Shown here: positions 26,882 through 35,851 of the stretch, in pieces
Layout: each line of letters starts with the position of its first letter
Position numbering within the stretch: the stretch's first letter is position 1
NCBI GenBank assembly: GCA_019637075.1
Contig: JAHBWI010000003.1
Location: forward strand, 1 to 64,000
Direction of reading: 5' to 3'
From: Nitrospiraceae bacterium
GTDB taxonomy: Bacteria > Nitrospirota > Nitrospiria > Nitrospirales > Nitrospiraceae
DNA length: 64,000 bases
Translations under genes and position numbers: made by a program
Notes under the pieces: model-generated
Told to the model about the DNA's origin: nothing
The model's database searches: none
What the model saw: only the letters and a program-made list of their open reading frames with translations

Positions 26882-27661
26882 TTAAGCCTCTTCGGATGAA
26901 AACTCGCGTTTCGAGGCGGTTAAGTCAGCCGCCGCGGATCGGTCCAGAAACCACAGCAGGCGGCCTTCATCAGGCTGCACTGCTGCTGCAGGGTAGGACG
27001 CGGCAGCGGTCGCTCCGCCCTCGAGAACCTTCCGGGCGACCGGCGCCTTGCTTGCTCCGGTGACGAGGAACAGTACCACACCGGCATGATTGATCACACC
27101 TGTTGTGAGGGTCAGTCGTTGCCTGGTGCCGGTCGGGGCCGAGCCGGGTGTCACCCAACGAGTCTTTTCTTGAGCCGCAGCAGTGCCGGGAAACAATGAA
27201 GCGGTGTGCCCATCCTCGCCCAGCCCCAATAAGATGAGATCGAAGCGAGGCCAGCGCTCATCCGCTTCCCCTACCAGTTGGCGCAAACGATACTCATAGG
27301 CTGTTGCTGCCGCGGAGGGATCGGCTTCTCCCTCCATCCGATGAATCTTCCCATGGGCGATGTTCAGCGGCGTAAAGAGGTAGTCGCGAGCCAATCCGAA
27401 ATTGCTGTCCGGGTGGGAGGGGGGAACGCAGCGCTCGTCGCCAAAGCAAAACTCCACTCGCGACCAGTCCAGGCGATTCCGGTGAGCAGGCCCACAGAGC
27501 GAGCTGTAGAGTGCTTTCGGGGTGGAGCCCCCGGACAACGCGACAAGAAACCGACCGCTTCGACGGATCGCTTGATCGCCCAGCCACAAGAAAAAGTCCG
27601 CGGCTTCGGTTGCCACGTCCGCCGGACTTTCGAATACGCGGACCTCGGGTGCGCGTGTCAT
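26882..27661 (-). CDS. pgl: 6-phosphogluconolactonase
   Basis: Hydrolyses 6-phosphogluconolactone in the oxidative pentose phosphate pathway; 259 residues from ATG 27661. Family blocks are LSGGSTPKALY, the WSRVEFCFGDERCVPP segment and the LLGLGEDGHTASLFPG segment, with the conserved His. The frame stays open upstream, but only inside pgi. The chosen ATG follows the pgi stop after one base (TGACATG), the expected tight coupling. Confidence 0.95.
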   Translation of the reverse strand: MTRAPEVRVFESPADVATEAADFFLWLGDQAIRRSGRFLVALSGGSTPKALYSSLCGPAHRNRLDWSRVEFCFGDERCVPPSHPDSNFGLARDYLFTPLNIAHGKIHRMEGEADPSAAATAYEYRLRQLVGEADERWPRFDLILLGLGEDGHTASLFPGTAAAQEKTRWVTPGSAPTGTRQRLTLTTGVINHAGVVLFLVTGASKAPVARKVLEGGATAAASYPAAAVQPDEGRLLWFLDRSAAADLTASKREFSSEEA

Positions 27662-27662
27662 G

Positions 27663-29369
27663 TCAGACCCGACGGGCCGCGGGACGGGTGGCTTGTGATT
27701 GTTGCTTAGCCTTGGCTCGGGGCGGTCGCCTTGTCGGTTGAAGCAGTCCGGCCAAGCGACTGATGGTTTGTGCGGCATTCTTGCCAAGCGGAATGCTGAT
27801 GGCCGGCCGTTCATGGGTTTCGAGCGACTGTAGGTCACCGATTGCCTGGGCTCGGGCAAGGGTTCCAAACGAATAAAACTTTCCAGGAACCGTGACATCC
27901 GGCTTCATCCCATCCACCAACTCTAGGAACAGTCCGCTGTGTGGGCCTCCTTTATGGAGCTGACCGGTCGAGTGGAGATATCGCGGACCGTACCCTGCCG
28001 TGGTGGCGAGGCGGTGTCGCTGGAGTACGGCTTTTCTGAGTTTCTTTATGGCCGCATCGACCCGAGGTGAAGGTGTGGTATAGGCCAGAATCGCGACATA
28101 GCCTGAGGGGTGAGCCTTGCTGAGGAGGGCAGGGATCGCGGACTTCGGCGGCTGGTTCCGAATGGGGGGCACTACGCCTGTGGATTCGATCTCCTTGAGG
28201 ACTCGTCCCGTGTTGTCTTTGCTTTCTTGGACGTTGGGCTGGTCGAATGGATGGATTCCCAGGATATGTCCGGCAATGGCCGTTGCAAATTCCCAGCGAA
28301 AGAATTCGCCACCCAGGTCATATCGATCGGCCAGGTCAAGGCAATGAACCGGCTGTCCCGCCCGCTGTAGTTTCGTCACGGCCTTGTCGAGTGCGGCGTT
28401 ACGGTCGCCCTTCAAACGCATAGCAACGAACATTCGATCTGTCCCATAGCTGGCCGGCGCCACAACGGGCTCTCCGGCGACGGGGATCAGCCCGGTGCCT
28501 TCTTTTCCCGTGCTCTCCGCCAGCAACTGCTCAACCCATAGACCAAACGATGCGAGCGACGGTGATGTGAGCAGAGTCACTTTGTCACGGCCGCCCTTGG
28601 CCAGCACGCCCATGACCGTTCCCAGGGCTGCGCCGGGATTGTCCCGTGTGGGAGCGGTGCGCCGGCAAGCCTCTCGCATCGCGGTGGCTCGCGCCAGGAG
28701 TTTGCCGACATCAAGCCCAAGAAGCGCGGCTGGTACCAGACCGAAGTACGAGAGGACCGAATACCGCCCACCGATGTCAGGAGGATTGGTAAAGGTACGC
28801 CAGAACTGTCGTTCACGAGCCAGTTGCTCCAGTCCCGTCCCAGGGTCCGTAATAGCAAGGAACTGGGAGCCGCCTCGATTGCCCTTGGTGCGCTGGATCA
28901 CGTCCCAAAAATGGGAGAATAGCGACATGACCTCGATCGTGCCGCCGGACTTGCTGGCGACGATGAACAGGGTCGAGGCCGGTTTGATGGCCTTCGTGAC
29001 CTGTCGAACCCAGCTTGGCACGGTGGAGTCCAGCACCCAAAGCCGCGGATATCCCTTGGTGCTGCCGAAGGTGCAGCGCAATACCTCCGGGCCAAGACTG
29101 CTCCCGCCCATTCCCAGCAGTACCACGTCGGTGGTCTTTGCGCGCCGGACGGCCTCCGAAAAAGTCCGCAGTTCAGCCAAGCCGTCTTGCATGGGATCCA
29201 AGACCGTCAGCCACCCGAGTCGGTTCTCGATCTCGGTCGGCTGTGGTTTCCAAAGAGTGTGGTCTTTCTCCCAGACACGGTCGATTGCGCGGGTCGCGGC
29301 CAGTTCGTCGAGCGTGCGACGAACCGTCGCCTCCTCCAGAATGGACGGACGTTGTGAGCGAGTCGCCAT
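27663..29369 (-). CDS. pgi: Glucose-6-phosphate isomerase (Tal-Pgi type)
   Basis: Interconverts glucose 6-phosphate and fructose 6-phosphate; about 568 residues. Sugar-phosphate isomerase signatures are visible: LLGMGGSSLGPEV, VASKSGGTIEVMS and GRYSVLSYFGLVPAALLG. Near the C terminus is HSTGQLHKGGP with a catalytic His. It resembles the isomerase half of bifunctional transaldolase-isomerases rather than the classical E. coli enzyme. ATG 29369 has GAAGAG at proper spacing; an ATG three codons earlier is too close to it. First gene of pgi-pgl-glk-rpiA-pepN. Confidence 0.93.
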   Translation of the reverse strand: MATRSQRPSILEEATVRRTLDELAATRAIDRVWEKDHTLWKPQPTEIENRLGWLTVLDPMQDGLAELRTFSEAVRRAKTTDVVLLGMGGSSLGPEVLRCTFGSTKGYPRLWVLDSTVPSWVRQVTKAIKPASTLFIVASKSGGTIEVMSLFSHFWDVIQRTKGNRGGSQFLAITDPGTGLEQLARERQFWRTFTNPPDIGGRYSVLSYFGLVPAALLGLDVGKLLARATAMREACRRTAPTRDNPGAALGTVMGVLAKGGRDKVTLLTSPSLASFGLWVEQLLAESTGKEGTGLIPVAGEPVVAPASYGTDRMFVAMRLKGDRNAALDKAVTKLQRAGQPVHCLDLADRYDLGGEFFRWEFATAIAGHILGIHPFDQPNVQESKDNTGRVLKEIESTGVVPPIRNQPPKSAIPALLSKAHPSGYVAILAYTTPSPRVDAAIKKLRKAVLQRHRLATTAGYGPRYLHSTGQLHKGGPHSGLFLELVDGMKPDVTVPGKFYSFGTLARAQAIGDLQSLETHERPAISIPLGKNAAQTISRLAGLLQPTRRPPRAKAKQQSQATRPAARRV

Positions 29370-29494
29370 GGCGTGCATTCTCTTCTGTGTTGAGGTAAAC
29401 AGATGGGCGTTGATCGAACTATCTTAGGAGCGGGGAGCGAAAAAGGCAACGTAGCGAGCGGCTGGAAGTGTCGGCTAAAAAGAGGATGTGCCTC

Positions 29495-30640
29495 TCAGGT
29501 CTCTTCTTCTTTGTCGTCGAGTTCGGCAAGGACCAGTGACACGGAGTTCTGTGAACCGAGCGCACCGACGATCGTGACGGGTGTGCCCACCGCGACGCGA
29601 TCGAAGAGGGTGGCCAATTGCGGATTGTCGAGTACGATACTTCCGTAAGGTTGATCGGTGATGCCTACGGCGATCCCGTGGATTTGAATCAGGCCGGGCA
29701 TCTGCTGGCTCTTGGGGATCAGCCCCGCCTGTTGTGCGGCCTCAAAGCGTCGACGATCCTCTGCATTGGGATAGTCGAGGATGAGCGAGCGAAAGTAGGG
29801 CGTCTGCCCGGCGCCTCGTTTGCGATGGATACGATAGCCGCCTTCAGGGGTCGCTCCATCACCATAGAATTGCTTCGCGCGGATCCCACGGGATCCCAAC
29901 CGAATCGGGTAGGTCAGCACCTGCTTCCCGTTCTTGTAGAGGGACAGGACACGGTCGGCTTTGCTGATCACGATCGCCTGTGCCTTATGGGACCGTGACC
30001 ACTCGATCGTCCGCTGGGCAGCTTCTTTCCAGGCCGTGATGAGCTCGTCATCCGCATAGCGGCCCAATTCATTCGTCAACAAGGCGGTTTGGGCGAGGAC
30101 GCCCTTTCCTGCCTCTTCCGATGCCTGAATCGATCGATCGAACTGCCCCTGTTCGAGGTAGAGTCGGGCTTGTCTGACGAGCAGTTCGGTCTGCATGGAC
30201 TGTTCGCCCAGGACCACCCGGCTGCCGATTTCCCCGACCCGGCTGTTAAGCAATCGCTGTCGTTGCTCAACGCGAGCCAGTTTTGCCTCGGCTGTCGTGC
30301 GCTTGGCCTGTACCCGTCTGCCGACCTCCTCGGCCAATTGGATACCCTCGACCTGAAGTTTCTCCAGGTCGGCCTCCAATCCATTTTCTTCCCACGGCCA
30401 ACGAACGATGTTTTCTTCCGACTGCACCCTGGTTTTCATCGCCATCCACTGCCGCATGAAATGGGCATAGTCTTCTGGCGCGATTTCGGATGCCTTCAGA
30501 TTTATTAGGTCACGATCGATGCCCTCAATCGCCTCGACCAACTCGTCGGGTACGGTTTCGACGCACCCTCCGAGCGAAACAAGCAGCAAGCTTAGCGCGG
30601 CTGCCTTGCCGACCTTGTATGAAAGAGTCCGTAGCATCAT
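29495..30640 (-). CDS. YkuD-fold lipoprotein lacking the catalytic Cys
   Basis: 381-residue lipoprotein: signal peptide with lipobox LGGC, a long helical middle region (about residues 30-225) and a C-terminal YkuD (L,D-transpeptidase) domain with AIVISKADRVLSLYKNG and the conserved His in IQIHG (His321). The catalytic stretch normally reading SHGCIR is PYGSIV here (Ser334). Catalytic Cys, adjacent His and following Arg are therefore all replaced, and ordinary transpeptidase activity is unlikely. It may bind peptidoglycan or act as a scaffold. Its start overlaps the stop of the preceding lipoprotein gene (ATGA), so the pair is coexpressed. Confidence 0.85.
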   Translation of the reverse strand: MMLRTLSYKVGKAAALSLLLVSLGGCVETVPDELVEAIEGIDRDLINLKASEIAPEDYAHFMRQWMAMKTRVQSEENIVRWPWEENGLEADLEKLQVEGIQLAEEVGRRVQAKRTTAEAKLARVEQRQRLLNSRVGEIGSRVVLGEQSMQTELLVRQARLYLEQGQFDRSIQASEEAGKGVLAQTALLTNELGRYADDELITAWKEAAQRTIEWSRSHKAQAIVISKADRVLSLYKNGKQVLTYPIRLGSRGIRAKQFYGDGATPEGGYRIHRKRGAGQTPYFRSLILDYPNAEDRRRFEAAQQAGLIPKSQQMPGLIQIHGIAVGITDQPYGSIVLDNPQLATLFDRVAVGTPVTIVGALGSQNSVSLVLAELDDKEEET

Positions 30641-31287
30641 CGGTGTATTCTAGCCCGAGGTCCTGCCTTTCGGCGAGTTTTCTCGGGGATTGCAGCAGTT
30701 GGACGCGCGGTTACCTGATGGATTTCCTCACTCAGTTCTTTGCCCTTGTCATAAATCGCCTTGGCCGACGCTTGGGCGGCCAGGAAATCATCGGCATCCA
30801 GCGCGTGCTGAATGTCCTTCAGAGACTTTTTGAGGCTGCTCACATCTTGTTTCAGATACTCGGGAAGCCGACGGTGCTCTGTTTCTGGGTACCGCGCGGC
30901 CAACTGTTGGACCGCCTTCACCGATTCATGTGCGACCGACTGGGCTTGAAGCGCTGCCGCCCGCGCCTCTACTGCGCGCTGTTCCGCCTGTGATAAGACG
31001 GTTCGAGCATCGGCTTCAAGTTGAGCCGCAAGCCCCTTGGTTAAGCGATAATCCCTCAGAAACCAAAACTTTGACTCCTGCTCAAGTAATTCCCGCCGCA
31101 GATTCGATCCGTGTCCCTGCAGTCGAGCCAGATCTTGCGGGGCATAGCGGGCGGCACCAGTCACTTGGACCTGGTTCACCAGCTCTTCGGCTGTGCTGAT
31201 TTGTGTCATGGGCGGCGCCTCACACCCGCCAAGCAGCAGCGCTAGGACCAGGGGCGTAGCTATTACGAGATGAGATTTCACCAACAT
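30637..31287 (-). CDS. Helical lipoprotein (DUF4398-like)
   Basis: 216 residues with a signal peptide ending in lipobox LLGGC (Cys about residue 22), then an almost entirely helical Ala/Gln/Glu-rich body and a basic tail (KTRRKAGPRARIHR). It resembles DUF4398-type lipoproteins, which often sit beside envelope proteins. Its stop overlaps the start of the YkuD-fold gene. The middle helical part resembles in style the helical region of that neighbour, so the two may pair through coiled coils. Confidence 0.78.
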   Translation of the reverse strand: MLVKSHLVIATPLVLALLLGGCEAPPMTQISTAEELVNQVQVTGAARYAPQDLARLQGHGSNLRRELLEQESKFWFLRDYRLTKGLAAQLEADARTVLSQAEQRAVEARAAALQAQSVAHESVKAVQQLAARYPETEHRRLPEYLKQDVSSLKKSLKDIQHALDADDFLAAQASAKAIYDKGKELSEEIHQVTARPTAAIPEKTRRKAGPRARIHR

Positions 31288-31666
31288 GGGATCGTTGTAT
31301 CACACTGATCGTCCAGGTACGTCTTCCCCTCCGGTGATCAATCCGTTTCCGGTCCGCGCGTCGATCTACTACTATTACAGCCAGCAAGATGTACTCTCCT
31401 CACTAGAGAGAGGAGTGAGCTATCGCAACGTCGATGCCAGGGATATACGTTCCGTTACCGTTCATAAAACCATGTATAAACAAGCACTTACTGGTCAATG
31501 ACGGTGAGGGAGACGCCAAGTCCTGTGGCACGTTTGCGACGGTCGGGCAAAAGCGCCTCAAAAATCCACATTCAGTTGCAGCATTCTGCCACGATGGCTG
31601 TCATTGAGTCGGGCATGAATTTCGTTTCGGCCCGGACGACGACTCGTCCCAATGGAGTTGGGTTGA
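31288..31666. other. Long intergenic region before rpmH
   Basis: About 380 bases with no gene I can support. It contains a small inverted repeat near 31398-31420 (CTCCTC and GAGGAG arms) and A+T-rich patches. In many bacteria this position next to rpmH would hold dnaA/oriC, but I see no DnaA-box cluster and dnaA is absent. Confidence 0.4.
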
Positions 31667-31695
31667 TTGACACCCCAGAACCTCGCCCCTATAAT
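31667..31695 (+). promoter_or_regulatory. Consensus sigma-70 promoter of rpmH
   Basis: A perfect -35 TTGACA (31667-31672) and a perfect -10 TATAAT (31690-31695) are separated by exactly 17 bases, about 45 bases before rpmH. This is the strongest promoter match in the window. Confidence 0.9.
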
Positions 31696-31740
31696 GCGTG
31701 TTCTTTTACCGATAGTCGGTCTCTCGAGAAGGAGTGCGCC

Positions 31741-31878
31741 ATGTCGTTTACATATCAGCAACCCTCGAACCTCAAGCGCAAACGGGAACATGGGTTCCGT
31801 AAGCGCATGAGCACGAAGAACGGTCGCAAAGTCCTGGCTCGTCGTCGGGCAAAGGGCCGTGCCCGTCTCACCATCTAA
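31741..31878 (+). CDS. rpmH: 50S ribosomal protein L34
   Basis: 45-residue, very basic ribosomal protein of the large subunit. The family core is [12 protein letters not shown] followed by [18 protein letters not shown]. The N terminus MSFTYQPS-like segment is slightly longer than the usual MKRTYQPS. ATG 31741 has AGAAGGAG upstream. It is preceded by a consensus promoter and followed by rnpA, the usual order. Confidence 0.97.
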   Translation: MSFTYQQPSNLKRKREHGFRKRMSTKNGRKVLARRRAKGRARLTI

Positions 31879-32034
31879 GTCTTCCCGCACTCTGGGAATC
31901 TATACGTTTCCACTGGTCTCGGCCGGTTTGTCAGGGCCTAGGGTAGCGTGATGTGCCCGTGGCCCTGCGAGCCTCGCCACTCACCAGGCCCCGAGAGTCA
32001 GCTGAACGGCACTGTGTGAGACACGGGAACTGTC

Positions 32035-32400
32035 ATGGTGGGCGAACGTGATGCGGGTCCGCTCTTCCTGAAGGCGAGTCCGGAGATCCAACGCATCAAG
32101 AAGACGGGGCGTCGGGTATCGACCGGATGGTTCAATCTGTTGATCGATGTCGGCCAGGAGGGAACAACCCAACTGGCGATCGTGATCGGACGGCGATTCG
32201 GGACGGCCGTGCGACGCAATCGGGCCAAGCGTCGATTCCGTGAGTTAGCCCGGTCGGTAAAGGGTTGGGCCCCGGGGCATGTGTTTTTAGTGTTCCCAAA
32301 GCGGGAGTGTTTGGCAATCCCGTTTGCGGAGTTACGGCGAGTATGGAACAGTACGCTTCAGCGGCAGCGCCTCGCGCGATTCGACCCGCCCTCCTCGTGA
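32035..32400 (+). CDS. rnpA: Ribonuclease P protein component
   Basis: 121-residue basic protein subunit of RNase P, which matures tRNA 5' ends. The signature [12 protein letters not shown] lies in the middle, preceded by FNLLIDVG and [13 protein letters not shown]. It sits about 160 bases after rpmH and overlaps the start of yidD, consistent with the conserved rpmH-rnpA-yidD-yidC order. Confidence 0.95.
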   Translation: MVGERDAGPLFLKASPEIQRIKKTGRRVSTGWFNLLIDVGQEGTTQLAIVIGRRFGTAVRRNRAKRRFRELARSVKGWAPGHVFLVFPKRECLAIPFAELRRVWNSTLQRQRLARFDPPSS

Positions 32401-32606
32401 GATGGCTTTTCATTGGGGTGATTGGGGCCTACCGCCTCTGTGTCTCCCCACTGCTCGCGCCCGCATGCCGGTTCCACCCCACCTGCTCCGCTTACGCCCA
32501 GCAGGCAATTGATCGGTATGGGGTCTGGCGGGGGTCAGTACTGGCTGCCCGGCGGCTCGTGAAGTGCCATCCATTCCATCCCGGCGGGGTCGATCCCGTG
32601 ATGTAG
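32343..32606 (+). CDS. yidD: Membrane protein insertion efficiency factor YidD
   Basis: Small membrane-associated protein helping YidC insertion. The family core is complete: a hydrophobic helix ([16 protein letters not shown]), [15 protein letters not shown] and [11 protein letters not shown]. From ATG 32343 it has 87 residues. A GTG at 32397, overlapping the rnpA stop as GTGA, would give 69 residues and is an equally good start by family length. The gene overlaps rnpA and is followed by yidC after 32 bases. Confidence 0.93.
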   Translation: MEQYASAAAPRAIRPALLVRWLFIGVIGAYRLCVSPLLAPACRFHPTCSAYAQQAIDRYGVWRGSVLAARRLVKCHPFHPGGVDPVM

Positions 32607-32638
32607 CGTCCAGCGGACCCCCTCACGCTCGAAGATCC

Positions 32639-34348
32639 ATGGAAAAACGCGTCATAGTCTTTCTTGTCATCTCGCTGGCTGTCATCGTCGGCTACGATTT
32701 CCTGCTGAAGGAAATGGGGCTTATGCCTGCGCCGCTCCAGACGCAGGAGACGCCATCGTCTGAAACAGCTCCATCTTCCAGGGAAACCACAACGGTAGCA
32801 TCCTCTGCCGCTCCCTCTTCGTCCGTTCCGCCCACAGCTGATCAATCTTCAAAGGCTGGATCGGTTTCTTCGGGGGCATCGGTAGCCGATGCTGGTTCTG
32901 CTGCGGCGAACGACGAGCAATTGGTCGAAGTGGAGACCGAGCTGTTCCGAGCCAAGTTCAGCAACAGAGGTGGAGTCCTGAAGTCGTGGGAATTGAAACG
33001 CTATACCACCACCGTTGCGGATGGCCAGAAGCCCGTACAGTTGGTGTATTCGGGGGGGAGGTTCAAGGGACCGCTGAGTCTGATCACCGGTGACCAAGCC
33101 CTGACCAATGATCTCAGTGCCGCGCTGTACCATGTCAGCCTTGACCAATCCCGAATTGACAGTGCGCATCCGGTTGGCCATTTGACGTTCCGCTACCGCG
33201 ATCTGCAGCGCCAGGTGACGGTCGAGAAGCAGCTGACCTTCCATCACGACACTTATGCGGTGGATGTGTCTGTTCGCACCGAAGGGCTTTCTACTCCGGT
33301 CGAGGTGTCGCTAGGCACCAATTTCGGTATCGTGGAGTGGGGAGAGGGCTTCATCGGACTCATGGGGCCGGCGTCGTCCGTTGACGACAAGGTCCTCAAG
33401 GAGATGCCTGAGACCGAGATCGAGCGGAAGGGTGACGTGAAGTGGTCGGCTATTCAAGACAAATATTTCCTGAGCGTGCTCATGCCCAAGCAGGCTGCAT
33501 CGGCGGTTGCCAAGAAGGAAGGCGACAAGCTCGCCTCGGCGGGCGTGCGGTTCAACGCTTCGGCTGGCGGTTCCGTCATGCAGATGCAACTCTATGCCGG
33601 GCCAAAGGAATATGACACTCTCAAGGTCTTCAATGTCGGCTTGGAGGATACGATTGATTTCGGCTGGTTTATCTTCGGCAGCTGGAGTCTCGTGAAGGGT
33701 GTCGCCAAGCCGATTTTTTACATCCTTCGTTTCTTGTACGACTTTACCCATAATTATGGCGTGACCATTATCCTGCTCACGGTCATGCTGAAGCTCATGT
33801 TTGCGCCTCTGCAGTACAAGAGCTACAAATCCATGAAACAAATGCAGATGATTCAGCCGAAGGTGTTGGCGCTCCAGAACAAGTTCAAGGACGACCGCGA
33901 TCGCCTCAACAAAGAGCTGATCAAGCTGTATAAGGATCACAAGGTCAACCCTGTCGGCGGCTGCTTGCCGATGGTATTGCAGATGCCGGTTTTCGTGGCG
34001 CTGTTCAATATTCTCTATATGACGATTGACTTGCGACAAGCACCGTTCCTGTTGTGGATCAAGGACCTGTCGGTTCAGGACCCGTACTATGTGCTTCCCA
34101 TCATCATGGGAGTCACCATGGTCATTCAGCAGAAGATCACTCCCACCACGATGGATCCTACCCAAGCGAAGATCATGCTCTTCATGCCGGTCTTCATGAC
34201 ATTCCTTTTCCTGAATTTTGCGGCAGGGCTTGTGCTCTACTGGCTCACCAACAACGTGCTGACGATCACGCAACAGGTCGTGACCGAACGCGTGTTCGCC
34301 AAGCATTGGAAAATGCCGGGGATTGAAGCCGATGGAACAGCGCGTTAG
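32639..34348 (+). CDS. yidC: Membrane protein insertase YidC
   Basis: 569-residue Oxa1/YidC-family insertase. An N-terminal membrane anchor (VIVFLVISLAVIVGYDF) precedes a Ser/Thr/Pro-rich linker (about residues 35-95), a large periplasmic beta domain (100-330) and the conserved C-terminal five-span core. The core includes YGVTIILLTVMLKLMFAPLQ with the functional Arg/Lys-facing groove region, VNPVGGCLPMVLQMPVF, and the last spans with FLFLNFAAGLVLYWL. I start at ATG 32639; upstream in-frame codons lie inside yidD. Confidence 0.95.
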   Translation: MEKRVIVFLVISLAVIVGYDFLLKEMGLMPAPLQTQETPSSETAPSSRETTTVASSAAPSSSVPPTADQSSKAGSVSSGASVADAGSAAANDEQLVEVETELFRAKFSNRGGVLKSWELKRYTTTVADGQKPVQLVYSGGRFKGPLSLITGDQALTNDLSAALYHVSLDQSRIDSAHPVGHLTFRYRDLQRQVTVEKQLTFHHDTYAVDVSVRTEGLSTPVEVSLGTNFGIVEWGEGFIGLMGPASSVDDKVLKEMPETEIERKGDVKWSAIQDKYFLSVLMPKQAASAVAKKEGDKLASAGVRFNASAGGSVMQMQLYAGPKEYDTLKVFNVGLEDTIDFGWFIFGSWSLVKGVAKPIFYILRFLYDFTHNYGVTIILLTVMLKLMFAPLQYKSYKSMKQMQMIQPKVLALQNKFKDDRDRLNKELIKLYKDHKVNPVGGCLPMVLQMPVFVALFNILYMTIDLRQAPFLLWIKDLSVQDPYYVLPIIMGVTMVIQQKITPTTMDPTQAKIMLFMPVFMTFLFLNFAAGLVLYWLTNNVLTITQQVVTERVFAKHWKMPGIEADGTAR

Positions 34349-34426
34349 CCGTCGGGTCGGTTCTCGGCGAAGACCCCATCCGTTTTCTCAGCGAAAAACT
34401 CCGGGCTCCCGGTAGAATGGTGCGTC

Positions 34427-35839
34427 ATGGCCGGCGCGCTGGACGATACCATTTGTGCCATCGCCACGCCTCCTGGTGAGGGAGGCATTGGGATTATTCG
34501 ACTGAGTGGACCTAGGGCGATCGACATCGCCTCTCGTTTGGTTCGATTGCGCTCAGCCGCTCCCTTGGAATCTGTGCCTTCGCGAGTGCTCTCCCTCGCT
34601 GAAGTGGGCGCACGAGTGACTGCAGTCTCTCCCGCGTCGGGCCATCCTCTTGATGAAGCTCTTGTGGCTGTCATGCGGAGGCCGCATTCCTATACGGGCG
34701 AAGACGTCGTCGAGTTGCAGTGCCACGGCGGTCCCGTGATTCTCGATCAGCTCTGCCGGTTATTGCTGGCTGAAGGCGCGCGGCTTGCGGAGCCGGGCGA
34801 ATTCACAAAGCGCGCGTTCCTCAATGGACGGCTGGATCTCGTGCAGGCCGAGGCGGTGCTCGATACCATTCGTGCCAAGACCGCTCGCAGTCTGTCGGTC
34901 GCACAAGCACAGCGCCGTGGCGATCTCTCTCGGGAGATCGCTCATGTTCGGGAGCAGCTCGTCATCGCGCTGGCCCATGTCGAGGCCGCGCTCGATTTTG
35001 TCGAGGAGGATATCGAATTTGTCCCGCACGACGAACTTGCTCGCATCCTTCAAATCATCATCGACCGCCTCTCGAAGCTCGTCGCGACTGAACAGGAGGG
35101 GCGTATTTGGCGTGAAGGGGCGGCAGTCGCGATCTTGGGCCGGCCGAATGTCGGCAAGTCCAGTTTGATGAATGCCCTGCTGCGGACGGATCGTGCCATC
35201 GTCACGCCGATTGCCGGTACCACGCGCGATGTGCTGGAGGAATCGCTCAGCCTGGCCGGTATTCCGATACGGCTTGTCGATACCGCGGGTATCCGTCCCA
35301 CGTATGACCCTGTCGAGGCAGAAGGCATCAGGCGCAGTCAGGTGGCGTGGGGATCTGCTGACTTGGCGTTGATTCTCGTGGATGGTTCCGAACCGCTGAC
35401 GGATGACGATCGTGCGCTGTTAGCCGAGCCCGCTGCAAAAGAGGCGGTGGTACTCGTGAATAAATGCGATCTTCCGATGCAGACTTCTGCGGAGGCCGTG
35501 CAGGCCATTTGTCCCACTCGGCGAGGGATCCTGGAAATTTCTGTTCAGGCCCGCACAGGGCTGGATGCCTTGCGCGAAACCATTCGTCGGCAGCTCACAC
35601 CGGCCGGACTCGAATCGCAGGAGTCCGTGCTGGTTACAAACCTTCGACAGGCTGCCGCGCTGGAACGAGCACTGCACGGCGCCCGACAGGCTGCTGAATC
35701 GCTCGGTGAACGCCGCGCCGGTGAATGTATTGCGATGGATCTTCGCATCGCCGCCGACGCGCTCGGTGAAGTCACCGGGGCCATCACCACCGACGATATC
35801 CTTGAGAGGATTTTCTCTGAATTCTGTATCGGTAAGTAG
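34427..35839 (+). CDS. mnmE: tRNA modification GTPase MnmE
   Basis: 470-residue GTPase that with MnmG installs the 5-carboxymethylaminomethyl group on U34 of certain tRNAs. The N-terminal formyl-THF-binding domain starts DDTICAIATPPGEGGIGIIR. The G domain carries GRPNVGKSS, a switch region IAGTTRD, DTAG and NKCD. The C terminus ends with the essential CIGK. mnmG follows after 12 bases. Confidence 0.97.
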   Translation: MAGALDDTICAIATPPGEGGIGIIRLSGPRAIDIASRLVRLRSAAPLESVPSRVLSLAEVGARVTAVSPASGHPLDEALVAVMRRPHSYTGEDVVELQCHGGPVILDQLCRLLLAEGARLAEPGEFTKRAFLNGRLDLVQAEAVLDTIRAKTARSLSVAQAQRRGDLSREIAHVREQLVIALAHVEAALDFVEEDIEFVPHDELARILQIIIDRLSKLVATEQEGRIWREGAAVAILGRPNVGKSSLMNALLRTDRAIVTPIAGTTRDVLEESLSLAGIPIRLVDTAGIRPTYDPVEAEGIRRSQVAWGSADLALILVDGSEPLTDDDRALLAEPAAKEAVVLVNKCDLPMQTSAEAVQAICPTRRGILEISVQARTGLDALRETIRRQLTPAGLESQESVLVTNLRQAAALERALHGARQAAESLGERRAGECIAMDLRIAADALGEVTGAITTDDILERIFSEFCIGK

Positions 35840-35851
35840 TGGGATCCACGT

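Noticed and set aside
26482-27063. Plus-strand open frame over glk and pgl
   Set aside because: Pro/Arg-rich antisense frame over two conserved enzymes; no domain.
27662-27898. N-terminal extension of pgl
   Set aside because: The extension lies entirely inside pgi in another frame; the ATG at 27661 follows the pgi stop directly.
31286-31501. 71-residue frame before rpmH
   Set aside because: Poor composition, no ribosome binding site and no recognisable motif; likely non-coding.
33311-34306. Long minus-strand frame opposite yidC
   Set aside because: His/Glu-rich antisense shadow of a membrane protein gene.
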